A DNA stretch of 64,000 nucleotides from Achatina immaculata (taxonomy: Eukaryota > Mollusca > Gastropoda > Stylommatophora > Achatinidae). The number at the start of each line of letters is the position of its first letter. Within the stretch, counting starts at the first letter, position 1. This document shows positions 12,360 through 26,000 of the stretch, in pieces. The stretch lies in the NCBI GenBank assembly GCA_009760885.1, contig CM019713.1:25180427-25244426 (forward strand), given 5' to 3'. The position numbers were made by a program, and so were the translations under genes. The notes under the pieces were generated by a model. The model was not told the DNA's origin and did not search any database. It worked only from the letters and a program-made list of their open reading frames with translations.

Positions 12360-12659
12360 CTGTTTGATGGCTTCTTCTACTTCTTCTTTTAATATGGGAA
12401 GCCCCTCATTATTATTATTTCGTATATCTATTTCTCTAAAGTATTTGCACTATTGTGCCATTATTTCATCTCTGTCCATTATTGTATGCCCCTGACTTCA
12501 GGCAACCAGTTTTGTGGTATGCCCTTTTGTTTGTTAACTCCTTTATTTGTTTGTACATATCTCGTGTGTTTCCATAATGGTGTGTCTATATTTCATTACA
12601 TTTCTTATTTAGCCACTCTTCTTTAGCTTTATTGCATTTGTATGTTATTTCTTTATTTA

Positions 12660-13245
12660 TTATAACTATTACAACTATATACAACTATTGCATCACTTCA
12701 CAAATTTTCATGAAACAGACATGCTTTCAATTCAAACCTAGATCTGAATTATGTTAACTGGACAGTGTGTGTGTGTGTGTGCCCGTGCGCATGTGTGGAG
12801 TGTTTTAATACAATCTGATTGGCTGATGGTCTCCCTGAAACTGCAAGAATTCACTTCTTTGTGGTGAATGCATGGCAAAAATTTTGAAATAAAGACATAA
12901 TGGTTGGTTAAGGAATAGAAAAACAAGGGTTTCCAACTAATTCCTGGAATGCAGCCAAGATGAAGGTATTCTGAAAGACTTGACCACATATGACAGAGTG
13001 GGATGTTTCCACATTTTGTGTTTAATGAGAGACTTGGTAGGTTATGAATATAACAGGTCTGGTCAAAAATTAATTTCAATAAAATGAAATCTGTGCAGAT
13101 TTTATTTTGCTCATGATAAATTTTAGAAAGTGAGTTTTTTTTAAATATCCATTTAAGATGAATATTGTGTGGTCTCAGATAGCATGTGGGTACAGGATAA
13201 CATGTAGGTCCCAGACAGTATGGGGTACTGGATAAAACATGGGTC
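12660..13245. other. Unassigned stretch with a short (GT)n
   Basis: A (GT)8 lies at about 12765-12781. Degenerate repeats of CATGTGGGTA/CATGTAGGTC type are seen at 13180-13245. Nothing else is recognised. Confidence 0.5.
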
Positions 13246-13326
13246 TCAGCATGCGGATCTTGGACAGCATATAGACTCAGACAGTGAGTCTTGAATAGAC
13301 CAAAGTCTGTTGAAGTTTATACAGTT
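13246..13326 (-). CDS. Candidate C-terminal tail exon of the anion exchanger (uncertain)
   Basis: A strong acceptor (twelve T's then CAG) at 13327-13328 opens a phase-compatible frame of 26 codons ending in TGA at 13246. The length suits an AE tail, but the acidic LDADD-type signature is absent and there are four cysteines. An alternative candidate is 7916-8008. Neither can be confirmed from sequence alone. Confidence 0.2.
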   Translation of the reverse strand, partial: NCINFNRLWSIQDSLSESICCPRSAC

Positions 13327-13354
13327 CTGAAAAAAAAAAAAACAACAAAAAGCT

Positions 13355-13838
13355 GCACAAACATCTTTTCCTTTGTGGGCACCTTCAGTCACATAAAACA
13401 AGACACAAACATCTTTTCCTTTGTGGGCACCTTCAGCCACATAAAACAAGACACAAACATCTTTTCCTTTGTGGGCACCTTCAGCCACATAAAACAAGAC
13501 ACAAACATCTTTTCCTTTGTGGGCACCTTCAGTCACATAAAACAAGACACAAACATCTTTTCCTTTGTGGGCACCTTCAGCCACATAAAACAAGACACAA
13601 ACATCTTTTCCTTTGTGGGCACCTTCAGCCACATAAAACAAGACACAAACATCTTTTCCTTTGTGGGCACCTTCAGTCACATAAAACAAGACACAAACAT
13701 CTTTTCCTTTGTGGGCGCCTTCAGCCACATAAAACAAGACACAAACATCTTTTCCTTTGTGGGCACCTTCAGCCACATAAAACAAGACACAAACATCTTT
13801 TCCTTTGTGGGCACCTTCAGTCACATAAGACAAGACAA
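13355..13838. repeat. Minisatellite, 48-bp unit, 10 copies
   Basis: The unit carries AACATCTTTTCCTTTGTGGG and CACCTTCAGCCACATAAAAC. Copies differ mainly at one C/T in CAGC/TCAC. Because 48 is a multiple of three, both strands stay open as 16-residue repeats. These frames are by-products of the period, not genes. The array ends 39 bp from the exon donor at 13877. Confidence 0.97.
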
Positions 13839-13876
13839 ACACATTTTTCTGCTGCTAAACAACTACACCATATTAC

Positions 13877-14050
13877 CTGGGCTAAATCATCACCATCAAA
13901 AAACCTAGGTAGCACCTTCAGGCGAAGCGGAACCAGGAGAATCAGCATAAAAGGAAACGCCAGAGAAGCAGTTGTAGATTTGATGACTATCAGAAACAGC
14001 AGGCATGTCAGCTGTATCAGAGTAAACTTGTGCATCTGCATGGTGCGGAC
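13877..14050 (-). CDS. Anion exchanger exon, last membrane spans ([19 protein letters not shown])
   Basis: Residues about 668-725, exactly 58 codons. It begins [20 protein letters not shown], continues [21 protein letters not shown] and ends [11 protein letters not shown]. The lysine before [10 protein letters not shown] aligns with AE1 K851, the second DIDS-reactive lysine, which vertebrate AE2 lacks as far as I recall. The acceptor is TCTGTAG and the donor is CAG/GTAATA. If not spliced here, the frame runs another 20 codons and stops at 13817. AE proteins normally continue with about 30 acidic residues, so another exon is expected. Confidence 0.94.
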
Positions 14051-17000
14051 CTACAGAAGAGAGCGCAGAATTAAATGTCCGACCTCGAATTCCCATAAAA
14101 GCAACAAAATTGGGAAGAATAAGCTTTTCCTACTTCCTGACTAATGGGGTCTTGGCTCTGTTAGATCTGCAGGAACAGTCTGGATCAACTACACGGCCGC
14201 TGTGAAATCATATCAGTAAATCTGTTTAAGATAATTCAGTCTTTAACCCAGTCAATGACTTAACATGTGATCCCAGGGTGCTGCTGCATGCTCCTCTATC
14301 TTTAACCCAGTCACTGACTTAACATGTGATCCCAGGGTGCTGCTGCATGCTCCTCTATCTTTAACCCAGTCACTGACTTAACATGTGATCCCAGGGTGCT
14401 GCTGCATGCTCCTCTATCTTTAACCCAGTCACTGACTTAACATGTGATCCAAGGGTGCTGCTGCATGCTCCTCTATCTTTAACCCAGTCACTGACTTAAC
14501 ATGTGATCCCAGGGTGCTGCTGCATGCTCCTCTATCTTTAAGCCAGTCACTGACTTAACATGTGATCCCAGCGTGCTGCTGCATGCTCCTCTATCTTTAA
14601 CCCAGTCACTGACTTAACATGTGATCCCAGCGTGCTGCTGCATGCTCCTCTATCTTTAAGCCAGTCACTGACTTAACATGTGATCCCAGCGTGCTGCTGC
14701 ATGCTCCTCTATCTTTAAGCCAGTCACTGACTTAACATGTGATCCCAGCGTGCTGCTGCATGCTCCTCTATCTTTAAGCCAGTCACTGACTTAACATGTG
14801 ATCCCAGCGTGCTGCAGCATGCTCCTCTATCTTTAAGCCAGTCACTGACTTAACATGTGATCCCAGCGTGCTGCTGCATGCTCCTCTATCTTTAAGCCAG
14901 TCAGTGACTTAACATGTGATCCCAGCGTGCTGCTGCATGCTCCTCTATCTTTAAGCCAGTCACTGACTTAACATGTGATCCCAGGGTGCTGCTGCATGCT
15001 CCTCTATCTTTAAGCCAGTCACTGACTTAACATGTGATCCCAGCGTGCTGCTGCATGCTCCTCTATCTTTAACCCAGTCACTGACTTAACATGTGATCCC
15101 AGGGTGCTGCTGCATGCTCCTCTATCTTTAAGCCAGTCACTGACTTAACATGTGATCCCAGGGTGCTGCTGCCTGCTCCTCTATCTTTAAGCCAGTCACT
15201 GACTTAACATGTGATCCCAGGGTGCTGCTGCATGCTCCTCTATCTTTAACCCAGTCACTGACTTAACATGTGATCCCAGGGTGCTGCTGCAGGCTCCTCT
15301 ATCTTTAACCCAGTCACTGACTTAACATGTGATCCCAGGGTGCTGCTGCATGCTCCTCTATCTTTAAGCCAGTCACTGACTTAACATGTGATCCCAGCGT
15401 GCTGCAGCATGCTCCTCTATCTTTAAGCCAGTCACTGACTTAACATGTGATCCCAGCGTGCTGCTGCATGCTCCTCTATCTTTAAGCCAGTCAGTGACTT
15501 AACATGTGATCCCAGCGTGCTGCTGCATGCTCCTCTATCTTTAAGCCAGTCACTGACTTAACATGTGATCCCAGGGTGCTGCTGCATGCTCCTCTATCTT
15601 TAAGCCAGTCACTGACTTAACATGTGATCCCAGCGTGCTGCTGCATGCTCCTCTATCTTTAACCCAGTCACTGACTTAACATGTGATCCCAGGGTGCTGC
15701 TGCATGCTCCTCTATCTTTAAGCCAGTCACTGACTTAACATGTGATCCCAGGGTGCTGCTGCCTGCTCCTCTATCTTTAAGCCAGTCACTGACTTAACAT
15801 GTGATCCCAGGGTGCTGCTGCATGCTCCTCTATCTTTAACCCAGTCACTGACTTAACATGTGATCCCAGGGTGCTGCTGCAGGCTCCTCTATCTTTAACC
15901 CAGTCACTGACTTAACATGTGATCCCAGGGTGCTGCTGCATGCTCCTCTATCTATCTGCCAAAAAGTCTGGGATTTATTCAATTCTGGAGTGATTCTTGG
16001 AAGGCTGAATGTACCCCTAGATCTTTCTCTATGTGTATGTAGTCACTTTCTGTATTGAGTGCATGGATAAAAGTGAAATGTGAATGTTATACTTTTATGT
16101 CTTTCAGTTTTCCAATGTTAGTTATGATTGATCATATGAGCAGCATATCTGTAGAATGTCTAGAACAGAGTGAAAGTTGTATGATAAAGGGCAGAATGTC
16201 AGACGGGCCTGTGAGACCAATTCTTAACCCTTTGGAAATAAAGATCAATCAATCAGAGGTTTATTCTTGCATTCTATCTCCCGACAGAGCTGCTCTGTGA
16301 AGCAATGGAGGTTTTAGTTTCAGAGTTACTCCCTCCAGCGTAAGCTGCTGTTGAAGGTTTTAGTTCCAGAGTTACTCCCTCCAGCGTAAGCTGCTGTTGA
16401 AGGTTTTAGTTTCAGAGTTACTCCCTCCAGCGTAAGCTGCTGTTGAAGGTTTTAGTTTCAGAGTTACTCCCTCCAGCGTAAGCTGCTGTTGAAGGTTTTA
16501 GTTTCAGAGTTACTCCCTCCAGCGTAAGCTGCTGTTGAAGGTTTTAGTTTCAGAGTTACTCCCTCCAGCGTAAGTTGCTGTTGAAGGTTTTAGTTTCAGA
16601 GTTACTCCCTCCAGCGTAAGCTGCTGTTGAAGGTTTTAGTTTCAGAGTTACTCCCTCCAGCGTAAGCTGCTGTTGGAGGTTTTAGTTTCAGAGTTACTCC
16701 CTCCAGCGTAAGCTGCTGTTGAAGGTTTTAGTTTCAGAGTTACTCCCTCCAGCGTAAGCTGCTGTTGGAGGTTTTAGTTTCAGAGTTACTCCCTCCAGCG
16801 TAAGCTGCTGTTGAAGGTTTTAGTTTCAGAGTTACTCTCTCCAGCGTAAGCTGCTGTTGAAGGTTTTAGTTCCAGAGTTACTCCCTCCAGCGTAAGCTGC
16901 TGTTGAAGGTTTTAGTTTCAGAGTTACTCCCTCCAGCGTAAGCTGCTGTTGAAGGTTTTAGTTTCAGAGTTACTCCCTCCAGCGTAAGCTGCTGTTGAAG

Positions 17001-20000
17001 GTTTTAGTTTCAGAGTTACTCCCTCCAGCGTAAGCTGCTGTTGAAGGTTTTAGTTTCAGAGTTACTCCCTCCAGCGTAAGCTGCTGTTGGAGGTTTTAGT
17101 TTCAGAGTTACTCCCTCCAGCGTAAGCTGCTGTTGAAGGTTTTAGTTTCAGAGTTACTCCCTCCAGCGTAAGCTGCTGTTGGAGGTTTTAGTTTCAGAGT
17201 TACTCCCTCCAGCATAAGCTGCTGTTGAAGGTTTTAGTTTCAGAGTTACTCCCTCCAGCATAAGCTGGTGTTGAAGGTCAGCAAGCCCCATCAACTTTTC
17301 TGTTCTTTGACTTAAAGACTTAATCAGAGGTTTTCAAGTTTTTGCCCCAAAATTTGGATTTTAACACTTCAAGTCTTTCCTGTACACTTTAAGGGAAAAA
17401 CAAAAACTGTTTGAGTACAGATTCATCTAAAAATTTTGTTTCATTTGCAAACTTTATATATATATATATTTTCATTACAATCCTTTCGCTCTGTTCATTA
17501 AAGACAAATCTAAAGAGTACACTGGTTTGTCTATTGAAGATGAGAGGCATCACTCTGGTAGGAAGCTTCGCTCGCGGCTGATTCCATCAATATATGATCA
17601 GTCAAATCAGCCGCAGTAACAACTTGACATGTTTGTGTTGCAGTGTCCCAGTCTCCTGGCAACTGCATCTTCTGTTTTCAAGTTTTGGTCTATTTTCCTT
17701 TTCAGAAGACGTACTGCCCTCGGACTCCAAGTAGGACAGTCTCATTAGTTCATTTTAATTTTCTTCAACAGACAAAAAAAAGATTTATTTATGTCTTTAA
17801 GACATTATATCTATAACCAAGAACAATATCCATGACATATGAACAGTTTTTTAATAAAACATCATAGCTCCCATGTTTCACAAACATCTTATGGAAAACT
17901 AGTCACTTCAACTATTGAGCAAAGCTACTTGACTGCAGTTATTTTTCTTTTGTAAGTTTAGAAAGAAGAAAAAAAAAAAAAAGCCATTCATATGGTTTAT
18001 GGTAGACTAAGAATTATGTGCCAGTTCTGATCAAACTGTTGTGAGAAACAAAATAATAATCTAAAGTTAAAAACCAACAACAAAAGTGAACAGCTTATTT
18101 TTCTAGCACATAATGTAAAAACAACATATATTTCTGACATAGCCTGCTAGCCTAATACAACTTTCACACAATACTTGTCTGGCAAATTTGTTCTGTACTT
18201 GAATGTTTGACAAACAACTGGCAAGGGTTAACAGTTCCTACCTTCCTGACATAGCCCACTGAGGGATGGTACTTCACAGGCATAAACAAAAGCTTAATTC
18301 TCTCACACATCTGAACGCCACTCAGTGTGGACACGCCCAAGTACAGGAAAATGCCAAACAATGCAGGTACAGGGACCTCCCGCAGTACTGGTCCCATGCC
18401 GACAGATAATCCTGAAATTAACATATAATTCCTTTCAGGAACCCAGATCTTATTTCACATACCAAGCCAGAGAGGTAAATACGTCAATATAAACTTCAAG
18501 TAATTCCTGTTTAAAACTTTGAAAAATGGAAATAACTTTTAAATGCTTAATTATCAACATGCTCATTATCTCTTTCTGTTGCCTAACTGTCGTAGATAAG
18601 GTATAATGTGTAGGTAAGTTAAATATGGTCCAAGATGGTTTTAGACAAGGAAAAGGAACAAGAGATCATATATTCAATATAAGATAAATAATAGAGAAAT
18701 GCAGAGAATGTAATGTGAATCTATATTTATCTTTTATAGACTATTCAAAGGCATCTGATTGTGTACAACACCAGAAACTTTGGGAAATAATGGAAAAAAT
18801 GAGATTTCCAACACATGTGATACAATTAATATCACTGTTGTATCTAGACCAACAGGCAGCAGTAAAAATAAATGGTGAAAATACTTGGTTTGATATAAAA
18901 CAAGGGGTCCGTCAGGGGTGCATATTGTCACCTTACTTATTTAACTTGTATACTGAAAAAGAGGCAGACCGCATCAAACTCTAAAGAGGACATTGTTAAG
19001 AGAGGCCAAATTAACAGGCATAAAATCCCCTGCTGAGGTTGAAAGACTCACCGAAGACAGGAAAAATTGGTGAACTACCTTGCAAGCCCTATGTGACATT
19101 TAACAGCATGGGAAAGATATAAGATAAGATATTGAAAATATAATGAGGAATGTTAGAGAAGGTGTAGGCAAAGAATACTAAGATGCCGTAACAATTGGAG
19201 ATTATGAAATACCAGAGATTAGATATGCTGATGACACAGTATTACTGTCCACAACACAAAAAGGAATGAAAAAACGAATTATGTCAGTCCGCAAGAACAG
19301 CGAAGAGCAAAACCTCTATCTTAACGCGAAGAAAACTAAACTGATGACAACTGACAAAACAAATAAGGCAGCTGAAATATTTATCAAGGAGGAAAAATTG
19401 AAAGAAGTGGAGAGTTTTGAATATCTTGAATCATTACTAACTAATAATGGAAATACAATGAGAGAAATTAAAAGGAGGACATCTATCGTTCTTCAGAAAG
19501 TAAAACAACTAAAGAAGCTGTGGAGAGGAACAGACAAAACCACAGAAATAAGATTTTTAAGGGCATGCATCTTTCCCATCGCAGCATATGCCTGTGAGAC
19601 CTGGACACTTAACAAAACAGCTGAGAAACACATAAATGCCTTTGAATGTAAATGCTACAGAAGAGTTGAAGAACACAAAAAAGAACAAATATATCCATAC
19701 TACAGGAACTTAATATTGAAGACTAGTAAAGAAGATTAAACAGAGAAAATTTAAATATTTTGGACACATTAAATGTCATAAGAATTTAGTGAAGACCGTC
19801 ATGGAAGGGTACATAATGGGAAAAAGAAAGAGAGGAAGACCAAGGCAAAGATGGCTGCAAGACATCGTTGATGAATTGCAAATGGATGCATCAGCAGCAG
19901 GGCATCTTGCTTATAACTGAGAGGCCTACATGAGAGCTGTTAGGGAGGCAAAGTTCCACAAAAGTGCCATGCATGACAAAAGGGACTGAATGAGTGAAGT

Positions 20001-23000
20001 TAGAGTTGGAGAAGGGAAAAAAAATATGATTTTTCTGCATTATGCTTTCTGCAGTTTTCACAAGGGTGGAATAAAATTTTGTTTTGTGTAGTTTTCACAA
20101 AGGTGGAATAAAATTTTGTTTTGCGTAGTTTTCACAAGGGTGGAATAATATTTTGTTTTGTGTAGTTTTCACAAGGGTGGAATAATATTTTGTTTTGTGT
20201 AGTTTTCACAAGGGTGGAATAATATTTTGTTTTGTGTAGTTTTCACAAGGGTGGAATAATATTTTGTTTTGTGTAGTTTTCACAAGGGTGGAATAAAATT
20301 TTGTTCTGTGTAGTTTTCACAAGGATGGAATAACATTTTGTTCTGTGTAGTTTTCACACGGGTGGAATAAAATTTTGGGAAATGGCATTGAGGCACAGGG
20401 TCCTGATCAGCTCAAAAATGTGGAAAAAGTGGGGAATTATAATTTTCTTCATCTGAAAAGATCACAAGGTTAGCTTGTCTCATAGTAACATCAACTACAG
20501 AAGTTACAAACATCATTGATAATCTGCACATGGATACATTAGCAGCAGGGCATCTTGCTTATACCTGAGAGGCCTACAGGAGAGCTGTTAGGGAGGCAAA
20601 GTACTGCAAAAGGGACATGCAGTGCTGCACCATCATCATCATCATCATCGTGCCGACTGGTGTTGGCTATTATGCTTCTCCAGAGTACACGATCCTTCAT
20701 GCAAGCCATCAGCTCAGTTGGTGATCTCCTCTCACACCATCCCGTCAGACTGTCCAGCATCATTTCTCTTGGTCTTCCTCTTGATCTTCTTCCTTCTATT
20801 TTTCCTGTTGTTATAATATTTTTTTCAATGCCCCCTCTTCTCATTGCATGTCCTATGAAAGTACATTGTCTCTCTCTTTTTTTGACAAGATTTTTTGTCT
20901 CTCCAACTCTTCTCATACATTCTTCATTAATTATTTTTGCTGTCCTGGGAATTCGCAACATTCTTCTAATGAACCACATTTCTGCTGCTTCCAATGATGT
21001 TTGTGCAGACCTGCCTATTGTCCATGACTCACTTCCATATAACAAGATAGGTTCAATATAGCATTTTAGGACTCGTTTTCTAACATTCATTGATAAGAAT
21101 GTGTTAGCTAATATGTTTCTCATTCTCTGAAATGCAGTCTTTGCTTAGCCTATTCTTTTCCTAATTTCTGTTCTGCATTTCCCATCTGAAGTTATTACTA
21201 CTCCAAGGTATTTGTCTTCCAAAAAAAGAAAAAAAAAAGTTTTTCCAAAAGCTGCTTCAACATGAGATATTATTTTTAAAGTATCATCACAGAGATGTCA
21301 TCATCATGTTATCACTGGCTTTTAGATGGACCAGTGGTTTTTGTCTTCATATTCAGAATAAATCTGGTACAATGGCTTCTTTTCAGCATTATTATAGTGA
21401 AATTAAAAACACAAATTTAAAAATCATCATAAAAATAATTTAGCAAAACAAAACAAGGCTGCTCACCTATCAGCAAATGAACTGCAAAATTTGTGACTCT
21501 CTGTTCCCTGACTCCCAGCAACTGTGGCTTCTCTCCGGGTGCATGTGTCCGACTGTACTTGCTCAAAGCACTGACATGAGCCACGGTGCGCACTGTCGCA
21601 GCACACATCCATGGCAAGCCAAACAGCCCACCTAGTAATGTGAGGAAGCCCAGAATAAGCTGGTCTAAGTGGTATCCAGATCCCTTCTTCAGCTTTCTTT
21701 CCTTCTTGTTGAGAATCATTCTTAAACAGAAGATATAAAACATGGACACATATCACACGTAGTGTTAAGTTTTATTTGAATCAGCATCTTTCACCCTGGG
21801 CCACCTAAGTGGCACAGTGATTAATGTACTGTCTCTCATGTAGAGGTCAGTGGTTCAAATCTGGCCAGAGCTACCCCATCACCCAGCTGGAGAAATGAGT
21901 TCCTGTGCTCATTCTTGACCTGGGGACTGAAAGACAGTCAGGCCTCATGCTGACCACATCACCCTTCAGTGTGCCAACAGGTCGAGGAAAACATGGGCAC
22001 TAACATCATATCATTCCAAAAGGACTGACAATAAATATTTTTACAGTTTCAAAGCTTTCATTTCTTGAACATCAGGTTAACTGCCTTATTTTATGTACAC
22101 ATCACAATTTCATTTCTTCTTTCATCAATTTTTTGCTGGGCCATAGTTGTTGTATCTTATATCATATATCCTTCCCGTGCCGTTAAACGTCACATAGAGC
22201 TCGCAAGGTAGTTCGCCAGGTTTTCCTGTTTTCGGAGAGCTTTTCAACCTCATCAAAGGATTTTATGCCTGTTAATTTGGCCTCTCTTAACAATATCCTC
22301 TTCAGAGTTTTTCACGTGGTCTACCTCTTTTTCTTTGGCCTGTTGTGTTCCACTTGATAGCTTGTTTTGGGATTCTCTGATCATTTCTTCTTATCAAGTG
22401 ACCAACATATATCCTGATCACCCATGAGACTGGTTGTTGTTAAGTCATCTGTCTTATCTCTGCATTGTTCTTGAATTCGTTCCACTTGAAGCCAAGTATT
22501 TTCCTTAGGCATTTGTTTTCAAAAGAGTCTAATTTCTTTTCTATTTCTTTAGTTGTTTTCCAGTCTTCGCATGCATAAATGAGGGTGGATATTACATTTG
22601 AATTGAATAGTCTTAACTTGGTTTTTGTGCTTATAACTTTCGAATTCCATATGTTCTCAAGATTCTTGAAGATTAATGCTGCTTTTGCTATTCTAATACT
22701 AACTTCCTTCCTGGTGTCACCATCCTGGTCTATGTAGCTGCCAAGGTATGCAAATTGATCGATTTCTTCAATATCTGTCTCTTCTATGTGTATTTTTTCC
22801 ATTTTGATTAATGGGAAGTTTCATTATTTTTATTTTGTCCTTGTTAATTTCAAGACCTATTTTGCTAGCCAGTGAAGACAGGCTATCTGTTTTTTCTTGC
22901 ATGGAATTCGTATTGTTATTGATAAGAGTTATATCATCAGCAAAATCAAGATCTTCTAGTTGGGTCCCATGTACCCAGTCAATACTTGTGTTACCTGTGC

Positions 23001-26000
23001 AGCATTTTTTCATTATGAAGTCTATTGCAATTCCAAAAAGTAAAGGAGACAGTATACATCCTTGTTTCATGCCTGTTTCAATCTGGAACCATTCGCTCAT
23101 TCCTTCTTCTGTTTTGACTGCACAAACATATCCAATGTAGAAGTTCTTAATGATGTTGACAATTTTAGATGGTACTCCATATAGACTTTAAATTCTCCAT
23201 AATATATCTCTGTGTATGCTATCAAATGCCTTTTTAAAGTCTATGAAGTTCAGCATTAATGGTTTCTGCTTTTCAATATGTTCTTCAAGTATTATTCTTA
23301 GAGTAAAGATCTTGTCGAGACAGCTTCTCCCTTTTCGAAATCCTGCTTGTTCTTCTCTCATTGCGGTATCCACTATATCTTTTTTAAGTCTATTCAAAAA
23401 GACCTTGCAAAATACTTTTGACACAACTGATATTAAGGTTACTCCTCTCCAATTGTTACAGTCACTAATGTTGCCTTTTTTTGGTATTTTAACAATGATT
23501 CCTTTTTTCCAATTAGAAGGGACCTTTTCTTCTTTCCAAATCTTGTTAAACATTCTCTGTAGTTGTCTCATGTTGTCACTATTGATAGCTTTTAACATTT
23601 CAGGTGTTATTTCATCTTCACCTGCAGCTTTGTTGTTAGCCATTAAATTCACTGCTGTTTCAATTTCATGCAATGTAATTTCATCTAGGTTGACATTTAG
23701 TTGTGGGGCTGGTAAGCTGGTTTCAAGGTTTAACACTTCTTTTGGGTGTGGTTGATTAAGTATTTCTTGGAAGTGTTCTGCCCATCTTTGCTTTTGGTCT
23801 TTACTTGATGTTAATAGGGTTCCAGTTTTACTAAGGATTGGTCTTTCTTTAAAAGTAATAGTGCCTGTTAGCCTCTTTTGTATGTTATATAACGTTTTGC
23901 TGTCTCCTATTTTTGCTGTTTTCTCTGCCTCTTTCACCATATTGCCTATGTATTCTCTTTTATACCTTCTAGCTGAACTTTTTACTTTTTAGTCTATTTC
24001 TTTGTATGTTGCTTTCGCCAGATCTTTTCCAAGATCTGTCTTTACATTCAACATGTCTAATTTGGCTGCTCATCTTTCATGTATGTACTTCCATGTGTTT
24101 TCTGATATCCATGCCTTCTATTTGGTTTTTTCAGTCCAGCGCTTGCTTTTGCTGCTGTAATTATGGGTATGCTGTAAGAATTCCATAATTCATCTATACC
24201 TATCTCCTCTACTTCACTGAGTGTTGTGGAATGATTGGCAAGTTCCTGATTGAAATTACTGTTAGTATTCTCTTCTTGTAGGCTGTGGCTGTTTATCTTT
24301 CTGTGTACTGATTTCTTGTGTTGGCTTTTCAGTTTTAGTTTTATTTTCCCTATGCACAGGTTGTGATCACTGTTAACATCTGCACCCCTATATGCCCTTA
24401 CATCTATCAGAGATGTTCTGTATTGGTTTCTAATACAAAAATGATCTATTTGGTTTCTAGTTCTATCATCTGGAGATATCCAAGTTGTTTTATGTATCTC
24501 TTTGTGTGGGAATATTGTACCTCGAATGACCATGCCCTATGTTAGACATATTTCAATTAATCTTTCTCCGTTCTGATTAACCATGTCAATTCCTTCTTTC
24601 CCCATTACTTTTTCGACGTCGGTGTTATCTTTCCCTACCTACTTCAATGCTAAGGCAGTTGCTGCATACTAGTTTATATTTTCATTTCTTCTTTCATCAT
24701 TTTTTGCTGGGTCACAGCTGTTGTATACTGGTTTATATTTTCATTTCTTCTTTCATCATTTTTGCTGGGTCACAGCTGTTGTATACTAGTTTATATTTTC
24801 ATTTCTTCTCTTGTCATTACTGATGAGTTACAACTACCTCATATCTAAAAACTACTGATACAAACTTTCATAAATGATGATGATTAATTCAGATATCTTT
24901 ACATGTTTTTACTTGCTTGTAGTTTTTTTTGTTTTATTTTAATATTATCTTTACCAGTGGTTCTCAACATCCCAGGTCCCATGCCTCCCTTTACAACCCA
25001 GGCTGGCCCTAAATCCTCCCCTATATATTAAATCATCATCATCATCATCATCCAAGAAGGTTTTCATTATTACACACTCTTTTACAGTGGCAAAACTCCT
25101 TCACTGGAAGCCATCTGCCTTCCCACCGAGAATCAATGAACTACACATCCATAATTCTGTTCTACATGTGACAGTTACGTAATGTTCTGTATAACATAAC
25201 AGCACTTTAACACACACACAAAAAAAGTGCTCCAGGACATATCATCCACTAGATCTTACTCTGTGATCTGTGTTTCCATGAAAAGCAATATAAAGATTAG
25301 AAACCCAGGCAGGGCGGCTGCAAAGGTCAACCACACAGGGGTTGCCTGATGTACTCCCATGGGGTTGATGAACCAACCACGACTAGGTATCGTTGGTGTT
25401 AGTGGGTCAGTGACGTCCAGTTTCTGTAAGACAATTTATAAACAGTAATGAATAAAACAGGCACACTTCATTTACTTATGTTTTTTTTTTTTTCAAAAGG
25501 ACATTTACTACCGGAGGTACCTGCAACGAATGATGAATCTAGAAGGTATGACCAATCTTTCATTTAGACTTTTTTTTTTTTTCTAGTGACAATGCACATC
25601 TGTGACATTTATATATTACATTACATTATTCTGCCTAGTGACTGTACATATTTGTGACATGTATAAACTGTATTACATTATTCTGACAAGTGACAATTTA
25701 TGACAAGTATATATATATATATATATAACGTTACACTATTCTACCTAGACATTTACATATATGTGAACATTTATAAACTACATTATATTACTTTCTTTTT
25801 TCTTTCTCTTACTTGATGGTGGACTTACTCTTTGCCCAATATGAGATGATGAATTTACAAAGAACAGGGCAGCAAGTCTCTCCCATGATGTCTCCCACCT
25901 TCAATATCCATGTTATCATCATTTTACCAATCACCATCATGTGAAGCTAATACTCTGAGAAATCATATTTACCCACTTTCTGCAGCAGCAGGTTTCTCTA

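Larger units (their letters stand above)
10862..12650 (-). mobile_element. LINE D (RTE-like), 5'-truncated copy
   Basis: Minus-strand frames encode [62 protein letters not shown] and DQFKYLGTIITADGKCHNEI, in the order of an RT domain. YADD is the RT active site. The element lacks its endonuclease and carries several stops and frameshifts. The 3' tail is a TGAT repeat (10863-10874). A (TA)n run splits the RT frame at 11968-12030. Confidence 0.92.

Noticed and set aside
13246..13908. Long repeat-protein frames on both strands (16-residue repeats)
   Set aside because: They are the 48-bp minisatellite read in frame on both strands. The period divisible by three keeps all units open, and there is no start context, domain or splice support.
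14235..15955. CRISPR array
   Set aside because: Tandem units abut without spacers of independent sequence, and the context is an animal gene. It is a minisatellite.
20555..21061. Plus-strand frames opposite RTE C copies (also at 30355 and 39140)
   Set aside because: Complement of the conserved C-terminal RT frame. They recur only because the LINE copies recur.
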